This document shows, piece after piece, positions 17,078-25,831 of a stretch of DNA of 58,392 nucleotides (its first letter is position 1; every line of letters begins with the position of its first letter). The notes beneath the pieces are model-generated. The model did no database searches. It was given only the letters and a program-made list of their open reading frames with translations, and was not told the origin of the DNA. Source of the DNA: an uncultured Gammaproteobacteria bacterium (lineage in GTDB: Bacteria > Pseudomonadota > Gammaproteobacteria > Nitrosococcales > Methylophagaceae); NCBI GenBank assembly GCA_905479985.1, contig CAJQOM010000026.1, forward strand, positions 1 through 58,392. Reading direction: 5' to 3'. Made by a program: the position numbers and the translations under genes.

Positions 17078-18547
17078 TTAGGCATTATCACGCCATTGGT
17101 GACATGGATCATCAAAGATTCGACTGGCCTCTTCTGGTCCCCAAGTCCCTGCTTCGTATTTGTGTACGAAGTCTTGTTCTTTTGACCATTTTTTAATGAT
17201 TGGGTCGACGGCTTTCCACGCTAAATCAACTTCATCAGCACGCAAGAATAATGAACGATCGCCCAAGATAGCATTAAGAATCATGGCTTCATAGGCATCC
17301 AATTTATGCTTAGTGTCTTCCGTTTCGACGGTTTCCATACCCACGGTATGGGCTTTGAGCTCTAAACCAGGTTCTTTAGCCTGTATTTCTATTCTGAGGG
17401 TGTTTTCTGGTTGTAGCCCCATGACAATCCAGTTGGCATGACTGCCGCCAATATCGGTATCTTTAAAGATCTCTTGAGGTGGCTTTTTAAAGCGAATCGC
17501 GATTGTAGCGCGTGACTCAGGCATGCCTTTGCCGGTACGAAGATAAAAGGGCACGTCTTTCCAACGCCAATTATCGATATAAACTTTCATTGCAGCGTAA
17601 GTTTCAGTGACACTATTTTCAGGTGCGTCATCTTCTTCTAAATAGCCTTTCATATGTTGGCCGTTGACGACACCAGCAGCATATTGACCGCGGAAGGCAT
17701 GGTCATCAACCATATCTTCGGTGATAGGGCGGATAGCTTTGAGTACTTTTACTTTTTCATCACGTAATGATTCATCCGCTAAATCGGCTGGTGGTTCCAT
17801 AGCAATTAAGGTCATCACTTGTAATAAGTGGCTTTGAATCATGTCACGCATAGCACCTGAGCCATCATAGTAGCCTGCACGACCACCTACGCCTTGTTGC
17901 TCAGCATGGGTGATTTGTACGTGATCGATGTATCTACGGTTCCAAAGTGGCTCAAGTAATAAATTGGCAAAACGGAAAACAAAAATGTTTTGTACTGTGC
18001 CTTTACCCAAGTAGTGATCAATGCGGTAGGTCTGTTTTTCATTAAAGTTACGCCCTAGCACTTCTTCAAGCGCATGCGCACTTTTTTGATCATAACCAAA
18101 TGGTTTTTCAACCACTAGACGTCGCCAGCCGTCATCTTCCTTATTTAAGCCAACAGCGGCTAATTGATCACCGACCACATCAAATAGAGCAGGCGCGATT
18201 GATAAGTAAAAGACGATATTTGTTGAGAAATGGTAGTCAGGGTTATCTAGGATTTTTTTCAGTTCTGTATAGGTTTCAGGTTCATTGATATCACAATGAA
18301 AATAACTTACTTTGGTCAGAAAACTAGCCAAGACGTCATCATCAACACCACCACGGGCTTTAGGACTGACATAGCTAACGACTTTTTCTTTCCAGTCTTT
18401 TTGATCCATGGGTCTACGGCCCATACAAATCACTTTAGTGTTTTCTGTTAAGCGGTTTTCGGCATTGAGGTGATAAAGCGCGGGTAGCAATTTTTTTTGA
18501 GACAAGTCTCCAGTAGCACCAAAGATAATAATTGTACAGTCTTGCAT
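17078..18547 (-). CDS. zwf: Glucose-6-phosphate 1-dehydrogenase
   Basis: First enzyme of the oxidative pentose phosphate branch, making 6-phosphogluconolactone and NADPH. The 489 residues show the nucleotide-binding [17 protein letters not shown] at 9-25, the EKPFG motif at 147-151 and the active-site RIDHYLGK at 175-182, with His178 as expected catalytic residue. AGGAGA lies about 8 bases before the ATG. It is transcribed divergently from glgA; pgl and edd are not adjacent. Confidence 0.97.
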   Translation of the reverse strand: MQDCTIIIFGATGDLSQKKLLPALYHLNAENRLTENTKVICMGRRPMDQKDWKEKVVSYVSPKARGGVDDDVLASFLTKVSYFHCDINEPETYTELKKILDNPDYHFSTNIVFYLSIAPALFDVVGDQLAAVGLNKEDDGWRRLVVEKPFGYDQKSAHALEEVLGRNFNEKQTYRIDHYLGKGTVQNIFVFRFANLLLEPLWNRRYIDHVQITHAEQQGVGGRAGYYDGSGAMRDMIQSHLLQVMTLIAMEPPADLADESLRDEKVKVLKAIRPITEDMVDDHAFRGQYAAGVVNGQHMKGYLEEDDAPENSVTETYAAMKVYIDNWRWKDVPFYLRTGKGMPESRATIAIRFKKPPQEIFKDTDIGGSHANWIVMGLQPENTLRIEIQAKEPGLELKAHTVGMETVETEDTKHKLDAYEAMILNAILGDRSLFLRADEVDLAWKAVDPIIKKWSKEQDFVHKYEAGTWGPEEASRIFDDPCHQWRDNA

Positions 18548-18565
18548 GTTTTCTCCTATTGCTTG

Positions 18566-18594
18566 CTGTGACTATGTTCGTGAATGTATATAAT
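18566..18594 (+). promoter_or_regulatory. Probable sigma-70 promoter of glgA
   Basis: A perfect -10 box TATAAT at 18589-18594 lies 31 bases before the glgA GTG, with a weak -35 (CTGTGA, 18566-18571) at 17-base spacing. The ribosome site AGGGG at 18614-18618 follows. The weak -35 hints at a need for an activator, but no site was recognised. Confidence 0.55.
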
Positions 18595-18624
18595 AGCGAA
18601 TTGTACATTTATTAGGGGCAAAAG

Positions 18625-20073
18625 GTGCGAAAAATTCTGTTTGCGAGTAGCGAAGTTCACCCATTAGTGAAAACAGGTGGGCTGGCTGATGTGTCGGCCA
18701 GTTTACCGTTGGCGTTACATGAACAAGGACAGGATGTGCGTATCGTGATGCCGGCTTATCGGGCATGTTTGGGGGCATTAGAGGGTGCTGTTGAGGTTGC
18801 ATCGATTAAATTAGATGGGTTTTTATTGCCCGTTACGATTTTAGAATCTCGACTACCAAATAGTGATGTCGTGTTGTGGTTAGTGAATTCGCCTTACCAT
18901 TTTGATCGGGATGGTGGGCCGTATAGTCAGCCAGAAGGTGGCGATTGGCCAGATAATGCCGCGCGCTTTGCTTTGTTTTCGCGTGCGATTGCGGCATTGG
19001 CAATGGATGAAGCTGGGTTGCAGTGGCAGCCTGATATTTTACATTGTAATGATTGGCAGACAGGTCTAGCGCCGGCACTCATTGCGGATAAGCCGGATCG
19101 TCCCGCGACGTTATTTACGATTCATAATTTGGCTTATCAAGGCGTGTATTCTCGGGATGAGTTTGATGCCTTAGATTTGGATGAGTCTTATTGGGCTATT
19201 GAAGGTTTAGAGTTTTATTCGCAGTTGTCGTTTATTAAAGGTGGATTAGTTTTTGCGGATAAAATCACCACGGTGAGTCCAAGTTATGCGCAAGAGATTT
19301 GTACTGCTGAGTATGGGGCGGGTCTTGAGGGCTTATTGTCTTACCGTTCAGAGCAAGGGCGTTTAAGCGGTATTCTGAATGGTATTGATCATGATGAATG
19401 GAACCCAAAGCAGGATCGCTATATTGCACAACCCTATTCTGCTAAAACAATTGATAAAAAATCAGGGAATAAAGCGGCATTGCAACAACTGTTTTCTTTG
19501 CCTAACGAGCCCAAGACATTGCTACTAGGGCTTATTAGCCGACTGGTTTCTCAGAAAGGCATTGATTTGACGATTGCGGCGGTACGCCAGTTATTGGATG
19601 AAGGTGCGTCGGTCCAACTTGTGTGTTTAGGGAGTGGCGATGCTGAATATGAGCGTGATTTGCAAGTATTGCGTGAGCGTTTTCCAGATAAAGTGGGTGT
19701 GACGATTGGCTATGATGAGGCGTTGTCGCATCAGATTGAGGCTGGTGTTGATGCTTTTGTGATGCCATCTCGTTTTGAGCCTTGTGGTTTAAACCAACTC
19801 TATAGTTTGCGTTACGGTACTTTGCCTATTGTTAGAGCAACGGGCGGCTTAGCGGATTCGGTAGAAGATGCAGATGGATTGGGCGGCGGCACAGGATTTC
19901 AATTTGAACTTGCGACAGCGGAGGCGATGTTGGTCGCATTGAAACGGGCAGATGCTTTATATCAGCAAGCTGATTTATGGCGGAAGATGCAGGTCACTGC
20001 GATGAAGCGTGATTTCAGTTGGCAAAGCAGCGCCTTAGATTACTTGGCTTTGTATGATGAGTTAATGGCTTAA
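18625..20073 (+). CDS. glgA: Glycogen synthase (ADP-glucose type)
   Basis: GT5-family transferase extending alpha-1,4-glucan from ADP-glucose. The 482 residues begin MRKILFASSEVHPLVKTGGLAD (written from a GTG start) with the ADP-glucose-binding KTGGL at 16-20. Further on are ILHCNDWQTGL and TIHNLAYQGVY, and the C-terminal Rossmann half has SRFEPCGLNQLYSLRYG and ATGGLADSV. AGGGG six bases before the GTG supports that start. Its 3' end overlaps the converging PqiA-like gene by 12 bases. No glgC, glgB or glgP is nearby. Confidence 0.96.
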   Translation: MRKILFASSEVHPLVKTGGLADVSASLPLALHEQGQDVRIVMPAYRACLGALEGAVEVASIKLDGFLLPVTILESRLPNSDVVLWLVNSPYHFDRDGGPYSQPEGGDWPDNAARFALFSRAIAALAMDEAGLQWQPDILHCNDWQTGLAPALIADKPDRPATLFTIHNLAYQGVYSRDEFDALDLDESYWAIEGLEFYSQLSFIKGGLVFADKITTVSPSYAQEICTAEYGAGLEGLLSYRSEQGRLSGILNGIDHDEWNPKQDRYIAQPYSAKTIDKKSGNKAALQQLFSLPNEPKTLLLGLISRLVSQKGIDLTIAAVRQLLDEGASVQLVCLGSGDAEYERDLQVLRERFPDKVGVTIGYDEALSHQIEAGVDAFVMPSRFEPCGLNQLYSLRYGTLPIVRATGGLADSVEDADGLGGGTGFQFELATAEAMLVALKRADALYQQADLWRKMQVTAMKRDFSWQSSALDYLALYDELMA

Positions 20074-20574
20074 ACCGTTCTTTTTTGATGTTGGGTTTTC
20101 GGACTCTAACAGGCTAACGACTTGTTGGGTGGCAAACATAATTAAGAGTACGGCGGTGCCAAAAATATAGAGGCCGGGATGAATTTTGATACTGGCCAGT
20201 GCACCTAATTTTACGGTGACGATCAGGACGGCCACGACCATCACATCGAGCATTGCCCAGCGGCCATAGTCATGCATTAAGTGTAATAACCTTTTGCGAC
20301 GGCCGGGTGAGGTGGTGTTCGGATGTAATAGGTTAAAGAGCAGGACTATCTTTACGATAGGCAGTACCACGCTAAACCCGGCAACAACGACAAATAAGAA
20401 AAAATGGCCTTCTTGTAATAATTGCCAAACACCGGTAACAATTGAGAATGAATGGCTGACAACAATTAGTTTTGTCAGGGTCAGCATTGGGATAAAAAAG
20501 CCAGCGAGCAATAAGATACTCGTGAAGAGTAATAACCAGCGTAATGCTTGCGCTGATAGCAGGACTTTAGTCAT
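20062..20574 (-). CDS. Single-domain PqiA-family membrane protein
   Basis: Inner-membrane protein of 170 residues with four predicted helices (about 10-33, 55-80, 103-125, 130-152). It carries the PqiA signature pieces LPIVKIVLLFNLL, YGRWAMLDVMVVAVLIVTVKLG and HPGLYIFGTAVLLIM. PqiA of E. coli has two such domains plus zinc-finger cysteines and works with MCE protein PqiB in lipid transport; this version has one domain and no CxxC, and no MCE gene is adjacent. It overlaps the DEAD-box gene by 8 bases and is probably cotranscribed with it. Its role is unknown. Confidence 0.82.
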   Translation of the reverse strand: MTKVLLSAQALRWLLLFTSILLLAGFFIPMLTLTKLIVVSHSFSIVTGVWQLLQEGHFFLFVVVAGFSVVLPIVKIVLLFNLLHPNTTSPGRRKRLLHLMHDYGRWAMLDVMVVAVLIVTVKLGALASIKIHPGLYIFGTAVLLIMFATQQVVSLLESENPTSKKNGLSH

Positions 20575-21796
20575 CAGGTGTCTGATCTGCTTTTAGCCGG
20601 TCTTTTTTCGCAATATAACGTGGTTTATCGCTATTCTTATTTTTGGCTTTTTTCTTGGCGGATTGCGTCTCTAGCCCTTTAATTTTACCGATAGGGAGGG
20701 CCTTTTTGAGATGGTATTCAATCCGTTCTAATTGCTTTCTATCGTGATGTTCAACTAAGTTGATAGCGATGCCTGTTTGGCCTGCACGTCCTGTTCTGCC
20801 AATGCGGTGAATATAGATGTCGCCGCGAAACGGCAAATCATAATTGATGACATGGCTGATATTCGTTAGATCGAGTCCGCGTGCTGCCACATCCGTTGCC
20901 ACCATCACTTTAATTTGGCTTTGTCGGAATTTCCGTGTTTTGTCGCGGCGTATCGCTTGGTTAAAATCACCATGCATGGCTTGTGCGGAGATGTTGCGTG
21001 ATTGTAGCCACTCTGCCACATCGTTCGCTTGCTCTTTTTTATTGCAAAATACGAGGGCTGTTTGGCAGTCTGGCGCGTTAATAATTGCTTCTAATAGTGC
21101 TTGTTTATGGGCTTTATTATCAGCGTAATAAACGGTTTGTGATACTTGTTCTGAATGTTGATTGGCGGCATCAATTTGGATAGTTTCAGCATCAGAGAGT
21201 AATTCTTCAGCGAAGATATCAACGCCACTGCCCGCTAAAGTGGCAGAGAATAGGCAAGCTTGAAAACCATTAGCGATGGTGGCGAGGAGTGATAAGACAT
21301 CTGGCCCTTGGCCCATATCTAACATGCGATCAGCTTCATCAATCACGACGATATCGAGATCGGTTAGATCTAAGACTTCATCAGCAACGAGGTTAAGAAG
21401 ACGACCGGGAGTGCCGATGAGGATATCGCATTTTTGGCTGATAAATTCGGATTGTTTTGCGGGTGAAAAGCCCCCGGTGATGATAGCTGTGTTGATGTAA
21501 AGTCCATATGACAATTGTTTAATGACATGTTGGATTTGGAAAGCGAGTTCGCGCGTCGGGGCAAGGATTAGGACGGTGGCATGGTCGCTTTTATTGGGCT
21601 CGTCGATCAGTTGTTGCAAGATGGGTAGAACAAAGGCAGCGGTTTTACCTGTGCCCGTCGCAGCGCCTGCAAGCACATCTTTCCCTTCTAAAATAACGGG
21701 AATGACGGCTTCTTGGATCGCTGTTGGTGTTTTGAAGTCTAGCTTGGCAAGCGATTTTAGCAGTTGGGCATCAAGAAATAGATCTTCAAAAGTCAT
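20567..21796 (-). CDS. DEAD-box ATP-dependent RNA helicase (RhlE/SrmB type)
   Basis: RNA helicase of 409 residues. Visible are the Q-motif region FKTPTAIQEAVIP (21-33), Walker A ATGTGKT (46-52), DEAD (153-156), SAT in LFSATLAG, and HRIGRTGRAGQTG. A lysine-rich tail (KKKAKNKNSDK) probably binds RNA. Members of this group help ribosome assembly or mRNA decay in the cold. Which E. coli helicase it corresponds to cannot be decided by eye; rhlB is present separately at 28585. Confidence 0.92.
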   Translation of the reverse strand: MTFEDLFLDAQLLKSLAKLDFKTPTAIQEAVIPVILEGKDVLAGAATGTGKTAAFVLPILQQLIDEPNKSDHATVLILAPTRELAFQIQHVIKQLSYGLYINTAIITGGFSPAKQSEFISQKCDILIGTPGRLLNLVADEVLDLTDLDIVVIDEADRMLDMGQGPDVLSLLATIANGFQACLFSATLAGSGVDIFAEELLSDAETIQIDAANQHSEQVSQTVYYADNKAHKQALLEAIINAPDCQTALVFCNKKEQANDVAEWLQSRNISAQAMHGDFNQAIRRDKTRKFRQSQIKVMVATDVAARGLDLTNISHVINYDLPFRGDIYIHRIGRTGRAGQTGIAINLVEHHDRKQLERIEYHLKKALPIGKIKGLETQSAKKKAKNKNSDKPRYIAKKDRLKADQTPDD

Positions 21797-21879
21797 GGTA
21801 GTGGTGTTTATCGCTGGGGTGATGGGCTGACTATGATAACAGTCAAGCTATTAAAAATCTTGTGATACGCAGTGTTTTA

Positions 21880-22749
21880 TTAGGCTTTCAGCACTAAGAG
21901 GCTGCCGGTAATCATAATAAAACAAGCGAGTAGACGTCGTTGAATATTTTGCTCTTTAAAGATGCGGTAGCCTAGGAAAACCTGTAACACCATGCTGAGT
22001 TGGAACAGTGCTAAGGAGTAGGCGATCAGGGTCTGTGATAGCACGATTAGGGTGGTGTATTGCATTAAAAACATGAGCGCACCGAGGGTGATAATGTGTG
22101 GCATGGCTATTTTGAGTTGTTTGGGGCTAGGTGCGTCATGGGGTGTGAATAGCCGGTAGCTCAGTACAGCTAAAGGGAAGCCCAGTAAACACCAAAAAAC
22201 CGTTGTGGCTAACGCTTGACCTGCGAGTACGGCATTTTTTAATGGCAGCGTGCCAATTGAAAAAAGTAGGATGGAGAGGAAACGATATTGCACACCTTTG
22301 TCGGTGAACAGCTGTGTTAGGCGGTGTTGCTGGTTTTGCGATTTTTTGGGTGGAAAAAGAAAGAGGCTGCCGATAATAATAATGAAAATGCCTGTTAAAC
22401 CTTGCATGTTCGGTATTTCATTGAGGAAGAAAAAGGCTAAAACCATCGAGATAACGACTTTATAAGCGTTAAGCGGACCGAAAATGGATAGGTCAGTCGT
22501 TGATAAGGATTTGACTAAAAAGAGGGTGCCAGCCATATCGAGTAGGGCAGCGAGTAGACAATTTAACCAAAACGCAGTGCTGAGTTCGGTGATGGGGATA
22601 AAAAATAGTAATGGGAGACAAATGACGGATAAAACGGCATAAGATGCCATGACAATCAGTAAAGGATGGTGTTGTTGGCTTAGCTGTTTTTGAACGACAT
22701 TGGCGAAGGAAGCGAAGAAAACGCGGCCAAGTACGATAAGGATTTCCAT
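21880..22749 (-). CDS. EamA/DMT-family membrane transporter
   Basis: Drug/metabolite transporter of 289 residues with about ten membrane helices arranged as two EamA repeats; the first includes GPLNAYKVVISMVLAFFFLN and the second ALFQLSMVLQVFLGYRIFKE. Substrate cannot be predicted. It starts 18 bases after the diguanylate cyclase stop, so the two may be cotranscribed. Confidence 0.85.
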   Translation of the reverse strand: MEILIVLGRVFFASFANVVQKQLSQQHHPLLIVMASYAVLSVICLPLLFFIPITELSTAFWLNCLLAALLDMAGTLFLVKSLSTTDLSIFGPLNAYKVVISMVLAFFFLNEIPNMQGLTGIFIIIIGSLFLFPPKKSQNQQHRLTQLFTDKGVQYRFLSILLFSIGTLPLKNAVLAGQALATTVFWCLLGFPLAVLSYRLFTPHDAPSPKQLKIAMPHIITLGALMFLMQYTTLIVLSQTLIAYSLALFQLSMVLQVFLGYRIFKEQNIQRRLLACFIMITGSLLVLKA

Positions 22750-22767
22750 AAGGTGTTAATCGAGAAG

Positions 22768-24336
22768 CTAAAAAGCGGCGCTTTGATTTCGCCCGGCAGA
22801 TTTTGCTTTGTAAAGTGCTTGATCGGCCATTTTAAATAACGCATCCGGGTTGGATTCATTTGAGGGGATGAGTGTCGCAAATCCGGCGCTGACGGTAATG
22901 TGGTTGGCTATTTTAGAGTGCGCATGGGGCTGAGCCAGTGTTTCGATATTTTTGCGACATAGTTCAGACAGAATGTAACCATCCGAGGTGTTGGGCGCGA
23001 TGATAGCAAACTCTTCTCCACCATAGCGGGCTAATAAATCCGAAGCGCGTCTTAACGTGTTACTCAATGCTGATGCGACTTCTTGTATGCAATGATCTCC
23101 TAATAAGTGACCATAATTATCGTTATATTGTTTGAAAAAATCGATATCGATGACGATCAGTGTGAGTGGGGTTTGTTCGCGTTGGCCACGTTGCCATTCT
23201 TTCATGAAATAATCATCAAAATGGCGTCGATTGGCAATGCCTGTCATATCATGGAGTAAAGCAATACGTTCTATGGCTTCTTTGGCCTCATTGAGTTCAA
23301 GTGTGCGTTGTTCGACGGCTTTTTGAGTGATTTCAGCTTGTTTGTGTAATCTGAAGATGTAGAAGAGAGATGAACTGATGAAGGTTAAAACTAATAAGAA
23401 AATAATAAAAGGATTAGCACTTCTTTTTTGGATGATGTAATTTCTGGACGGCGATGCCTCTAAATGCCATTGTCGACCGCCGATTAAACCTAATGGGTAA
23501 TCTAATATCGTTTCCTGATTATGGGTGATTTCAGGGTGGGTCGTGTGTAACTCTTCTGCGATGGCTGTTGTTTGGTCAAAAAGGGTGAGACTAATGTCGT
23601 GTTCAGCGGTATTTTTTAGGGCGTTGACCATGAGTTGATCGATGTGGAATACGGCGGTGATATAACCTTTGAGACTTTGTTTTTGGCCTGGGCCTTTGTC
23701 ATAGACAGGTACTGCGGCGAGGAAACTTTTGCGTGTCCCGGTCGTTTGTACAAGTTTAAGACTAGCAGTAATGGCTATCTCACCTGTTTGTTTCGCTAAG
23801 GTCAGTGCCGCTAGCCGTTGTGGGTTAGATGCGAGATCAAAGCCTAGGGCATTTTCATTACCCGTGACGGGTTCGATATAAGAGACGGGAAAGTAAACAT
23901 CGCGTTTTTGGGCAGGAATAAGCTGTTGTGTTTTATCTCGTTCAGTAATATGAAGTGGGTGTACAAAATAAGTTTGGTTTGAGTCATAGTGCGTGCGTTT
24001 TGATGAGGTAACTTTAGGCACCCAAGACAGCGCTACTATATTTGGATGAGACTGTAGTAATGTCGTAGAAAATTGTTTGAATTCATCAGGATCGACATGT
24101 TGTGAGTTGTCGAAGAAATTCTTCAGCGAGTCGATTGCATGAAAATTTAAGACAATTTCTCGTTCGATAGCCAAACTTTCTGTGACGACGTCTTTTTCAA
24201 ACGCTGATTTGATCCCTTGGGTTTCTATGGAATAGATGAAACGGCCCAGTAACACGGAGATAATTAACCCGAGCAGTAATGCAATCAGTAATCTTAGTGT
24301 TGAGTTTATTTTCACTTTTGCCTTCACATTTTTCAA
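22768..24336 (-). CDS. Membrane diguanylate cyclase with periplasmic CHASE-like sensor
   Basis: Makes cyclic di-GMP from two GTP. The 522 residues have TM1 at about 14-34, a periplasmic region at about 50-290 resembling CHASE (VALSWVPKV, FPVSYIEPVTGNENALGFDL), TM2 at about 308-328, a short coiled coil, and a GGDEF domain. The active site GGEEF (439-443) is intact, as is the inhibitory I-site RASD (430-433) five residues before it, so feedback-limited activity is expected. The CHASE call rests on pattern; the ligand is unknown. In a motile organism it probably tunes the swim/attach choice. Confidence 0.9.
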   Translation of the reverse strand: MKNVKAKVKINSTLRLLIALLLGLIISVLLGRFIYSIETQGIKSAFEKDVVTESLAIEREIVLNFHAIDSLKNFFDNSQHVDPDEFKQFSTTLLQSHPNIVALSWVPKVTSSKRTHYDSNQTYFVHPLHITERDKTQQLIPAQKRDVYFPVSYIEPVTGNENALGFDLASNPQRLAALTLAKQTGEIAITASLKLVQTTGTRKSFLAAVPVYDKGPGQKQSLKGYITAVFHIDQLMVNALKNTAEHDISLTLFDQTTAIAEELHTTHPEITHNQETILDYPLGLIGGRQWHLEASPSRNYIIQKRSANPFIIFLLVLTFISSSLFYIFRLHKQAEITQKAVEQRTLELNEAKEAIERIALLHDMTGIANRRHFDDYFMKEWQRGQREQTPLTLIVIDIDFFKQYNDNYGHLLGDHCIQEVASALSNTLRRASDLLARYGGEEFAIIAPNTSDGYILSELCRKNIETLAQPHAHSKIANHITVSAGFATLIPSNESNPDALFKMADQALYKAKSAGRNQSAAF

Positions 24337-24457
24337 TCGACATCAGCTTTGAAAGGTGATGAGACTCGCTTCTTAGTAATATAGCTTGTTTAGTCGTTTT
24401 TAAACTGGCGAATAGTCGAGGTTAATTGATATAAAAGTGAGTCCTACGCCTATTCAA

Positions 24458-24718
24458 TTAGAGATATTCAACCAGTAGGTCTATGTTGTCATGGCGTTGT
24501 TCTATTTGTTTGATGATATTGTGTGTGGTTTTTTCATCGCCTGGCGTCACCCACTGTTCAAGAATATGGGGTTCAATTCCCGCTTTTTCTAGCATGTCTA
24601 ATTGTTTTGCATCAAGGATGTTTGGGTTTATCCAGAGTGCAGCGGACGCTTCGATTAATGTGTCTTTAGTTTCGGTGTAACCTTCTTCGGTGAAGATCAG
24701 ATAAAGCGTCTTTTTCAT
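24458..24718 (-). CDS. Small protein of unknown function downstream of dctP-like gene
   Basis: 86-residue soluble protein, not recognised. It begins MKKTLYLIFTEEGYTETKDT, has an acidic surface (many Asp/Glu), WINPNILDAKQLDMLEKAG in the middle, and ends DNIDLLVEYL. No signal peptide or cysteine. It starts 3 bases after the DctP-like lipoprotein stop, so it is surely in that operon. 121 bases without a gene separate it from the cyclase. Confidence 0.65.
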   Translation of the reverse strand: MKKTLYLIFTEEGYTETKDTLIEASAALWINPNILDAKQLDMLEKAGIEPHILEQWVTPGDEKTTHNIIKQIEQRHDNIDLLVEYL

Positions 24719-24721
24719 TCG

Positions 24722-25822
24722 TTATGGAATGGCTAAATAGGCGTTTTCTGAGATATCTGACCAAGCATCATTTTGTTGCCTAAATGTCTGATAGGCATCA
24801 TAAACGCGTTTAAACTTCGGGTCTTTAGCGGCTTCTTCTTGTAACGTTTCATCGGTTAGCGTTTTGAGTTTTTGCAAAACATCGTCAGGGAAGCGATGGA
24901 TTTGTATGTCTTTGCGTTGCTGTAACTCGGCTAAGGCTGAGATATTTTTTTGTTCCATTTCTGACAGCATACGGACGTTTTCAGCCTGGGCTGCATTGCT
25001 GACAATGGCTTGCAGATCAGCAGGTAGGGTATTCCAAGCGCGTTCATTGACGGTCAATTCAAGCACAGTACCGGGTTCATGCCAGCCGGGGTAGTAATAA
25101 TGCTTTGCTGCGCGGTAGAGCCCGAGACGCTGATCATGGTATGGACCAATCCATTCAGTGGCATCAATGGTGTTGCGTTCTAATGCCGTATAGACTTCGC
25201 TACCTGCTAGTAGGATGGGATTGCCACCAGCCTTGGCAAAGACCTTGCCGCCCAAGCCGGGAATACGCATTTTCAGGCCTTTGATATCGGCCAGTGAATT
25301 GATTTCTTTGTTAAACCAACCGCCCATTTGAACACCGGTATTGCCCAGTGGGAACGGGATGACGTGGAAAGGTTTATAGACTTCACGCCATAATTCAAGA
25401 CCGCCGCCATCATAGAGCCAGGCATTCATACCACGTGCTGTCATACCAAAAGGGACGGTTGAGAAAAATTGTGCTTCTGGGACTTTACCTGCCCAATAAT
25501 AGGCACTGCCATGGCCCATTTCAACTGTGCCTTGCGAGACAGCATCAAAGGTTTGTAGGGGTGGGATGAGCTCGCCGCCGGCATAGACTTTAATATTGAG
25601 TCGACCATTACTCATGACTTTAATGTTGTCTGCGAAGCGTTCAGCGCCTTGTTGTAAAACGGGGAAACCGGGTGGCCAAGTGGTGACCATTTTCCAGCGG
25701 TAGGTTTTGCTGGGCTCAGCGGTTTGTGCTGCAGTGCTGTCAATCTCTTGTTCGCTGCAAGCACTCAGTAAGCCAATGCTTAAAGTGATGGCGAGGGTTT
25801 TAAGCCAATTTTTGGGTGACAT
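24722..25822 (-). CDS. TRAP-type substrate-binding lipoprotein (DctP family)
   Basis: Periplasmic solute receptor of 366 residues. The signal sequence ends in a lipobox (LLSAC at 18-22), so it is a lipoprotein, unlike most DctP proteins. Family motifs are FADNIKVMSNGRLNIKVYAG, GGELIPPLQTFDAVSQGTVEMGH, GLKMRIPGLGGKVFAKAGG and DATEWIGPYHD, the last close to TRAP receptors for 2-oxo acids such as TakP. No DctQ or DctM membrane gene is next to it. It begins 9 bases after uvrD. Confidence 0.88.
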   Translation of the reverse strand: MSPKNWLKTLAITLSIGLLSACSEQEIDSTAAQTAEPSKTYRWKMVTTWPPGFPVLQQGAERFADNIKVMSNGRLNIKVYAGGELIPPLQTFDAVSQGTVEMGHGSAYYWAGKVPEAQFFSTVPFGMTARGMNAWLYDGGGLELWREVYKPFHVIPFPLGNTGVQMGGWFNKEINSLADIKGLKMRIPGLGGKVFAKAGGNPILLAGSEVYTALERNTIDATEWIGPYHDQRLGLYRAAKHYYYPGWHEPGTVLELTVNERAWNTLPADLQAIVSNAAQAENVRMLSEMEQKNISALAELQQRKDIQIHRFPDDVLQKLKTLTDETLQEEAAKDPKFKRVYDAYQTFRQQNDAWSDISENAYLAIP

Positions 25823-25831
25823 TGACGATCC

